The notes below the pieces were generated by a model. The model did not search any database and was not told the DNA's origin. It saw only the letters and a program-made list of their open reading frames with translations. Below are positions 8,701-12,626 of a stretch of DNA of 12,626 bases, piece by piece. A program made the position numbers and the translations under genes. How positions within the stretch are numbered: position 1 is the stretch's first letter; each line of letters starts with the position of its first letter. The stretch is taken from NCBI GenBank assembly GCA_030614585.1, contig JAUWTT010000056.1, forward strand, positions 1 through 12,626, written 5' to 3'. Origin of the DNA: Acidobacteriota bacterium (GTDB lineage: Bacteria; Acidobacteriota; UBA6911; RPQK01; JAPXNP01).

Positions 8701-9770
8701 CCACACGAAACCTTCTGAAGGAGGTGTTCGGCCCATTGGCCTGCTGGGATTACGCCCAGCCGAATGTCTTTCAAGGACCCGTCAGGAAGGTTGACCTTTT
8801 CAGATCCTGGCAAATCAAAAGGTACAGTCCTCTCGAGACTGGCCCGGAGCGAGTCAGCATCCAGAGGAGCTTCTTTGAGTCGAACCCACGTAATCTCCGG
8901 CACCTTCCCTTTGCTGTTTTGCAGACAGGATTCCAGACTACTTGCCAGCTCTTGGTCCACCGGGTTCCCTTCAACAACAGGGACAATCAGATGGGCGTTC
9001 TTGGGTAGAGCACCCAAGATTGCACCGACGGGAAGAGGGCGAAGCTGATTAACACTGACCAGCCCAAATTGCCGGCCGACCGAACGCAGCAGGGTCCTGG
9101 CAAGCCGCGCTGTATCACCTGACGCGACGACGATGTATTCTGTGTCGCTCACTCCCTCGGTCGTGATCGGTCCACAGACTCTGCGGAAGGCCTCTTCGAC
9201 TTCAGAGAAGCAGGCTAAGGCAGTCTGTTCGAGCCAATTGCCCGATCGAAGTGTCTTCTTCTCATTCACCCTTGACATATCTGCAGCTGGACCCAGAAGT
9301 GACTCGATTGAGGTTTGGTCCGGCAGAACGGCCTGGCCTACGATTATCCCAGAAAGAGATTGAGCAACCACTGAAAGAACAAAGACACCTGCCCGTTCAC
9401 TCAACAGGTGGCTTACAATACACTGATCCGCTGCCTTCTGTACGGTTTCGGCAACAATGATCGAGGGAACCTCAGGGGAGAATGTACAGGTGTCCCCACT
9501 CCACGCGTGCTGCACAACAGGTAGGCCCAATGCTCCGGCGTGGAGTTCCGAAGACTGTGCATTTTCGAGCAGGGTGGCTGTTCTTGCCCCGGCACGTGCC
9601 AGGCCTTCGGCCACAGGCAGGGTTCGGACATTGTGTTGACCGCAGATCCTGGTCTCGGTTGCACTTACAATTGTTGTGGTGTCACCTACAACGATTCGCT
9701 CATCGTCTGTCTGCGGCACGATGTTTTCCGACGGCATTTGAACTGCTTCCCGGTTAGGCAAGTTAGCCAT
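5730..9770 (-). CDS. Giant degenerate PFOR-like protein with C-terminal single-cluster ferredoxin domain
   Basis: This 1346-aa protein follows the PFOR domain order but appears catalytically dead. Residues 30-160 match the PFOR pyrimidine domain weakly; the block at 109-160 aligns with 174-221 of the second giant (TTG-start numbering). Residues 208-270 resemble PFOR domain II (SGDTARLARTLL, LRPLPVGAILGALP). Residues 335-480 look like a decayed gamma domain. No internal two-cluster ferredoxin is present. Residues 840-1000 resemble the TPP domain, but the GDG position reads LVLDNAERLSASSL (903-916). Residues 1075-1180 form an extension shared with the second giant and end in a predicted helix or coiled coil. 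After an acidic linker (EEEEED, 1256-1261), a ferredoxin domain has CTTCNDC (C1274, C1277, C1280) and CPVNC (C1316, C1320), enough for one cluster. The ATG start has only a weak AGGGA 11 nt upstream; ATG at residue 12 is an alternative. The 40-nt gap before this gene shows no hairpin. Infer an electron-transfer or scaffold role. Confidence 0.85.
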   Translation of the reverse strand: MANLPNREAVQMPSENIVPQTDDERIVVGDTTTIVSATETRICGQHNVRTLPVAEGLARAGARTATLLENAQSSELHAGALGLPVVQHAWSGDTCTFSPEVPSIIVAETVQKAADQCIVSHLLSERAGVFVLSVVAQSLSGIIVGQAVLPDQTSIESLLGPAADMSRVNEKKTLRSGNWLEQTALACFSEVEEAFRRVCGPITTEGVSDTEYIVVASGDTARLARTLLRSVGRQFGLVSVNQLRPLPVGAILGALPKNAHLIVPVVEGNPVDQELASSLESCLQNSKGKVPEITWVRLKEAPLDADSLRASLERTVPFDLPGSEKVNLPDGSLKDIRLGVIPAGQWAEHLLQKVSCGLAVEEAILAKPVTHFEIPVTVAGSSESSSVGATELDILTLVEDDFSRPSDLASLMRVGATVLFCSWEPDPAAAWKWLSIHERQALAAKQIEMWWLNCSELVSGPGSPGLAPLVMGGLTGIMRSRWSQPKDNGVEPGALDRFLDEDETLTYEAGLKAVRRLDPGVLEESQGLPVEEIRVMSDLPRLSVADQDGDNDVVERWRPKLREFHLNGGQRDQQRRLSTVLTPALLEALQKDGVFKPSFPVFLPDAATSENYPRPLLEILQSVMDQAEQDGTDFAVLKNQVVVLADLVAQAAGNSSGFGEAVDAALGKAPELFDVTADGLSKLRAELEALRKSLPEAGQLVGFSEEACLSMYAWAISRRRDPVRVTLAEEVKRLVTSLRALIQSDDQLLPEAQSPESLSSAMGEEGDDFIDASALSAALPQPRGSLGLEPERRERIEQTRAALLRFLEESEQLPRFYCVHSEPLKNTESASGAEFIRHPRCYDLATGLYDGLLDQLLPLFKAVRVARLEVADAYEAGVHDPMLDRFTWESCTAEELLAVPPVLVLDNAERLSASSLTEFNRVIRSGRPLHVLILNPETIKEEVEGEPVAVSHLPDFGYLGIAHREAFVCQASLNQPMGLLSGLEALSTILRPSIAIAGVPGQDNFSVWAWIRTNLAHMTRYLPSFEYNPDSGDSWATRFDLSSNPEPERTWVQVSVKYLDHAGQEQTEQEDLTFAHMAALNPRFRSQFQLIPENAWSEEQIPLGEYLQLYEQTPPEAIPYIWVTDREGFIHRAAVTREIAHACRDRQRAWRILQELAGLNNEYVERAVAHVREEMAEEAESGKAQAVERARAEGAAEAVDRLVQILMNPETAAQVPTSSGVTAFRQQIAGAGQAEESPGGETEVSLIQAVPAPPQEEEEEDVVSDEPYIDSFLCTTCNDCTNLNPLMFKYNSDKQAFIADPSAGTYLQLVKAAEVCPVNCIHPGVPRPGDETATEQVIARAKALEQ

Positions 9771-9810
9771 TTCTCAAGATGTCCCTAAACTCTCGACTTC
9801 CGGCTCTCCC

Positions 9811-10767
9811 TCAAACCATGAAGCGGTCCAGGGCTTCATTAACGGCTTCGATCTTTGCCGACGGGCCCATGTCCAAACCGTACGAAGTGAAATCGTCATA
9901 GCGTTCAGCTTGCGGGTTCTTGTAAAAAAGGCCAATCGGGTAGACTCCGTTGGACTGGCTCGCTATTTCACGTCCTTCGTTCAGGTTGGAAGGATCATGC
10001 TCGACCTGATTCTTGAACGTCTTGGCAACAGCATCCGGCACGTTAATCCCTTCCGGATGACGCATCAGCAGCATTAATGAGCTGTCACGCTGAGCCTCTG
10101 CGAAAATATGGGAGGTATAGTGGGGGCACCGCTGAAGGATTCTGACAAATGAGGTTCCCTTGTGCTCATGAGCCGCCTTGATTGTCTCGTACAGATGAGG
10201 AGGATTCCAGTCGACCGTCTGAGCAACAAAAGAGGCGTTGTCTATCCCAAGAGTTACCGATATCGGATTCAGTGACACGAAAAAGGAACCCCTGGGGTGT
10301 GTATTCGATCGTTCCGTGCGTTTTGTTGTCGGAGATGTCTGGGCCTTGGTTAGACCGTAAATGTTATTGTCCAACAGCAGTACGGTAATGTTCATGTTGT
10401 ACCGGATCGCATGAATCCAGTGAGCCGTCCCGATTGCGCAGCAGTCACCGTCACCGGTTACGACAAATATGTCGAGGTCCGGCCGACGACTCCTGATTCC
10501 ACAGGCAACCGGTATAGCTCTACCGTGCAAACCGTGAAAGCCGTAGGTCTTCATGTAGTGCGGGAAACGACTCGAACAGCCGATTCCGGAGACGACAACA
10601 GTCTTCTCAGGCGGCAGTTGAAGGTCGCGTGCAAGTCTCTGCACTGAGCTGAGCACCGCGTGATCACCACAGCCAGGACACCATCGAGCCTCTCTCCCGA
10701 CATAATCTTCGAGGACACAGACTCGCGGTCGTTTCTCCATAGCCCAATCTTTTTTCAAACCATACAT
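9811..10767 (-). CDS. korB: 2-oxoacid:acceptor oxidoreductase subunit beta (KorB type)
   Basis: This is the thiamine-diphosphate-binding catalytic subunit that pairs with KorA. A WCPGCGDH motif (C30, C33), GIGCSSR (C64) and RCPHY (C214) supply the four cysteines expected for the [4Fe-4S] cluster next to TPP. The TPP/Mg2+ signature is intact: GDGD at 105-108, IG at 112-113, and NNIYGLTKAQTSPTT from 134. The sequence from GIGCSSRFP through the GDGD block closely resembles KorB of aerobic 2-oxoglutarate:ferredoxin oxidoreductases. At 318 aa it has the usual length, with the common YPIGLFYKN tail near 276. The ATG start at 10767 is supported by GAGGAG 8 nt upstream. An in-frame ATG at residue 10 is less well placed. 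No delta or ferredoxin subunit follows, so the electron acceptor is probably one of the Fe-S proteins downstream or a ferredoxin encoded elsewhere. Pyruvate or another 2-oxoacid remains possible as substrate. Confidence 0.96.
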   Translation of the reverse strand: MYGLKKDWAMEKRPRVCVLEDYVGREARWCPGCGDHAVLSSVQRLARDLQLPPEKTVVVSGIGCSSRFPHYMKTYGFHGLHGRAIPVACGIRSRRPDLDIFVVTGDGDCCAIGTAHWIHAIRYNMNITVLLLDNNIYGLTKAQTSPTTKRTERSNTHPRGSFFVSLNPISVTLGIDNASFVAQTVDWNPPHLYETIKAAHEHKGTSFVRILQRCPHYTSHIFAEAQRDSSLMLLMRHPEGINVPDAVAKTFKNQVEHDPSNLNEGREIASQSNGVYPIGLFYKNPQAERYDDFTSYGLDMGPSAKIEAVNEALDRFMV

Positions 10768-10775
10768 TTGTTCGG

Positions 10776-10781
10776 CTCCTC
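10776..10781 (-). promoter_or_regulatory. Ribosome binding site of korB
   Basis: GAGGAG overlaps the korA TGA stop and lies 8 nt before the ATG at 10767. It supports that start over the in-frame ATG nine codons later and suggests coupled translation of korA and korB. Confidence 0.75.
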
Positions 10782-12612
10782 AGTTTTCAATGTTCAGCCG
10801 TTTGCGCAGTTCAGCCTCAATCGCACCTGGAGGTATCGGACTGCCCGGGACGCGTGACCAGCAATCCACGTCAACCAACGTATGGTCTCTGAGGATTCTG
10901 GCCAACTGAGCATAGCGACGGGTCGCAGGCGTGATATATGGTTCTCCTTCCTCGTCGGAGTAGTTGATCTCTACGGTCATAATCTTCTTGAAGCGGCCGA
11001 AAATCTCTTTCAAGCCAGGTTCGAGTGGTGAAAGAAATCGCAGATGAAGAGAAGAAACCTTACCTCCATCCTCTCTTATGCGATCAACTGCTTCTTCGAC
11101 AGCGCCGAGAGTTGATCCCCAGGAAACTACAAGCAAGTCTCCTTCGGGGCCACCATGTAGCTTGGGCTGTTTCAGAGAGTTCTGAAGGACGGCCAACTTA
11201 CGGCTGCGCATCGCCATCGCGCGCTGGTTGATGCCTGATTCGTATGCGACGTGGCTCTCTTTGTCATGTGCCAACCCGGTCAGGACATATTCGCCTCCCC
11301 GCTGACCCGGGATTGGGCGCCGGGATATACCGGTCTCTGGGTCCCAGTCGAAAGGTGGGACCGTACTGTCCCATTGCGATTGGTCAATCGGGGCCGCCAA
11401 CCATTCTTCTTTGATCACCGGGCGTTTGAAGGGCTGTTGCCCTGTGGCCAGGTTAGCATCCGTCAGAACAATGACCGGACCGCGAAATTGCTCGGCCAGC
11501 TTCCGAGCCGTAATGACAAAATGAAAGCATTCGTCAATTGTGGCTGCAGCAAGGATAATCTTGGGGCTATCTCCAGGCGACCCGTAAAGGGCAGCCAGTA
11601 AATCACCCTGTTCAATCTTGGTAGGAAGCCCTGTGGAGGGGCCACCTCTCTGGATGACAACCACTACAAGGGGAATCTCCGCCATCACGGCCAAGCCCAG
11701 GAACTCGGTCTTAAGAGCCATTCCGGGGCCTGAAGTGATAGTACAGGCCGTCTTTCCCGCGTAGGATGCTCCCAGAGCAAACCCGACGGCTGCAATTTCG
11801 TCCTCAGCCTGGTGGACAACTCCACCCGCCTGATGGAACACCGATGCAAGGTAGTGAGATGCTGAAGTTGCAGGGGTAATTGGATACATGGCGCAAACGT
11901 CCATTCCAGAGGCCATGACTCCCAATCCCACAGCCTGGTTGCCGTTCATGACCACCATTGGTTCCGGAGTTCCCACTACAAGCACTTCAAAACGGTAACT
12001 CAGGTTTTCTTGGGCCCAATTGAATCCAGCGTCAACCAGGGTAAGGTTGATGTTTACGACCGACTCTCCCTTGCGCGTGAATTTCTTGACGATTTCGCCG
12101 TGGACAATCTCCAAGTCGCGTTCATAAATGGCGCAAAGCAAGCCGAGTGCCCACATGTTTTTTCCACGGCGTGGATCCTCGGTGTGCTTGAGACACTCCT
12201 TTTCCATCGGGATTTCAATGACTTCAAACTGCTTCTTCCCGAAGTCCGCAAGCGCTTCCTGGTATGCATTTCGAACCTCCTCCTGAGGATCGTCCTTCCA
12301 CACACTGTCAAGGAATACCAGGGTTCCCGGTTTCAGGGCTCCGCCATCGATCCTGCTGTAGAGGACCTGCTCATTGAAAGTAATGATCACATCAGCTGTG
12401 TCACCAGCATTTGTTACGGGATCCGAACCCAGACGGACTCGGTTTCCGCTAGCGCCGGCACGTGACCGACGCGGCGGCTCGATCTCGGCTGGAATGATTT
12501 CGACCGTCCAGATTCCATTGCCCATTTTGGCGCTGACGGTGCCGAACATCTGTCCGCATGTCTGAGCACCTTCGCCGGAGTCGCTGACGATCTCTACGAT
12601 GTGCTGCTGCAC
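10780..12612 (-). CDS. korA: 2-oxoacid:acceptor oxidoreductase subunit alpha (gamma-alpha fusion, KorA type)
   Basis: This subunit works with KorB to convert a 2-oxoacid, probably 2-oxoglutarate, plus CoA into acyl-CoA and CO2, passing electrons to an iron-sulfur acceptor in the cytoplasm. The N-terminal gamma domain (about residues 5-200) has the SDSGEGAQ motif at 10-17 and a PAEIEPP...GASGN stretch at 41-56, matching the PAEIRAP...GVSG pattern of aerobic-type KorA. The alpha pyrimidine-binding domain (about 215-400) has YPITPATS at 243-250, an EDE motif at 270-272 and QRGGPSTGLPT at 321-331. A transketolase-C-like domain (about 475-600) follows. The length of 610 aa is normal for this fusion. 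The assigned start is GTG at 12612 with no clear ribosome binding site. The frame stays open to the window edge, so the true start could lie upstream. Its TGA stop is 12 nt before korB. Substrate specificity cannot be read from the sequence. Confidence 0.95.
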   Translation of the reverse strand: MQQHIVEIVSDSGEGAQTCGQMFGTVSAKMGNGIWTVEIIPAEIEPPRRSRAGASGNRVRLGSDPVTNAGDTADVIITFNEQVLYSRIDGGALKPGTLVFLDSVWKDDPQEEVRNAYQEALADFGKKQFEVIEIPMEKECLKHTEDPRRGKNMWALGLLCAIYERDLEIVHGEIVKKFTRKGESVVNINLTLVDAGFNWAQENLSYRFEVLVVGTPEPMVVMNGNQAVGLGVMASGMDVCAMYPITPATSASHYLASVFHQAGGVVHQAEDEIAAVGFALGASYAGKTACTITSGPGMALKTEFLGLAVMAEIPLVVVVIQRGGPSTGLPTKIEQGDLLAALYGSPGDSPKIILAAATIDECFHFVITARKLAEQFRGPVIVLTDANLATGQQPFKRPVIKEEWLAAPIDQSQWDSTVPPFDWDPETGISRRPIPGQRGGEYVLTGLAHDKESHVAYESGINQRAMAMRSRKLAVLQNSLKQPKLHGGPEGDLLVVSWGSTLGAVEEAVDRIREDGGKVSSLHLRFLSPLEPGLKEIFGRFKKIMTVEINYSDEEGEPYITPATRRYAQLARILRDHTLVDVDCWSRVPGSPIPPGAIEAELRKRLNIEN

Positions 12613-12626
12613 CGTTTGTCTGTTTA

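Noticed and set aside
562..9770. The giants as PFOR pseudogenes
   Set aside because: Both frames are intact over 4 kb, have ribosome binding sites or coupled starts, and keep complete Fe-S motifs. Only catalytic motifs are lost.
562..9770. Annotating the giants as functional pyruvate:ferredoxin oxidoreductase (nifJ/porA)
   Set aside because: The GDG TPP motif is absent in both and the TPP-proximal cluster CxxC is absent, so the enzymatic name would mislead.
9771..9810. Possible promoter or terminator in the 40-nt gap between korB and giant 1
   Set aside because: I found no inverted repeat, T-run or convincing -35/-10 pair. It looks like a plain intra-operon spacer.

Overview
All six genes in this window lie on the minus strand and appear to form one tightly packed operon. 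Transcription runs from the right edge (12626) to the left edge (1). The order is korA, korB, a giant PFOR-like protein (1346 aa), rnfB, a second giant PFOR-like protein (about 1437 aa), and rnfC, which is cut by the left edge. The only gap longer than 12 nt is 9771-9810 (40 nt). The last three genes are joined by 8-nt stop/start overlaps. I saw no RNA genes, mobile elements, CRISPR arrays or terminators, and no gene-free stretch of 300 bases or more.

The first two genes encode a normal-looking two-subunit 2-oxoacid:acceptor oxidoreductase. KorA is a gamma-alpha fusion. KorB has a complete thiamine-diphosphate (TPP) site and cluster cysteines. They resemble the 2-oxoglutarate enzyme type found in aerobes such as mycobacteria. 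No stand-alone ferredoxin partner subunit is encoded here. RnfB and RnfC belong to the membrane-bound, ion-translocating ferredoxin:NAD+ oxidoreductase (Rnf). The rest of rnf would be expected beyond the left edge.

The unusual part is the two giants that alternate with rnfB. Both follow the domain order of pyruvate:ferredoxin oxidoreductase (PFOR/NifJ), and both have lost the GDG TPP-binding motif. They can be aligned with each other nearly end to end, so they are paralogues. They also share a C-terminal extension that I do not recognise from PFOR. One keeps a two-cluster ferredoxin domain in the usual internal position. The other has lost that domain and carries a one-cluster ferredoxin at its C-terminus behind an acidic linker. 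I infer that they no longer catalyse 2-oxoacid cleavage. They may instead serve as scaffolds or electron wires between KorAB and RnfBC, so that 2-oxoacid oxidation feeds NAD+ reduction and ion pumping directly. That is a hypothesis.

The source looks like a bacterium of moderate GC content. Several protein features seem to me most like Planctomycetota, but this is an impression from memory and not a demonstrated assignment. KorAB of the oxygen-tolerant type would fit an aerobic or facultative lifestyle.
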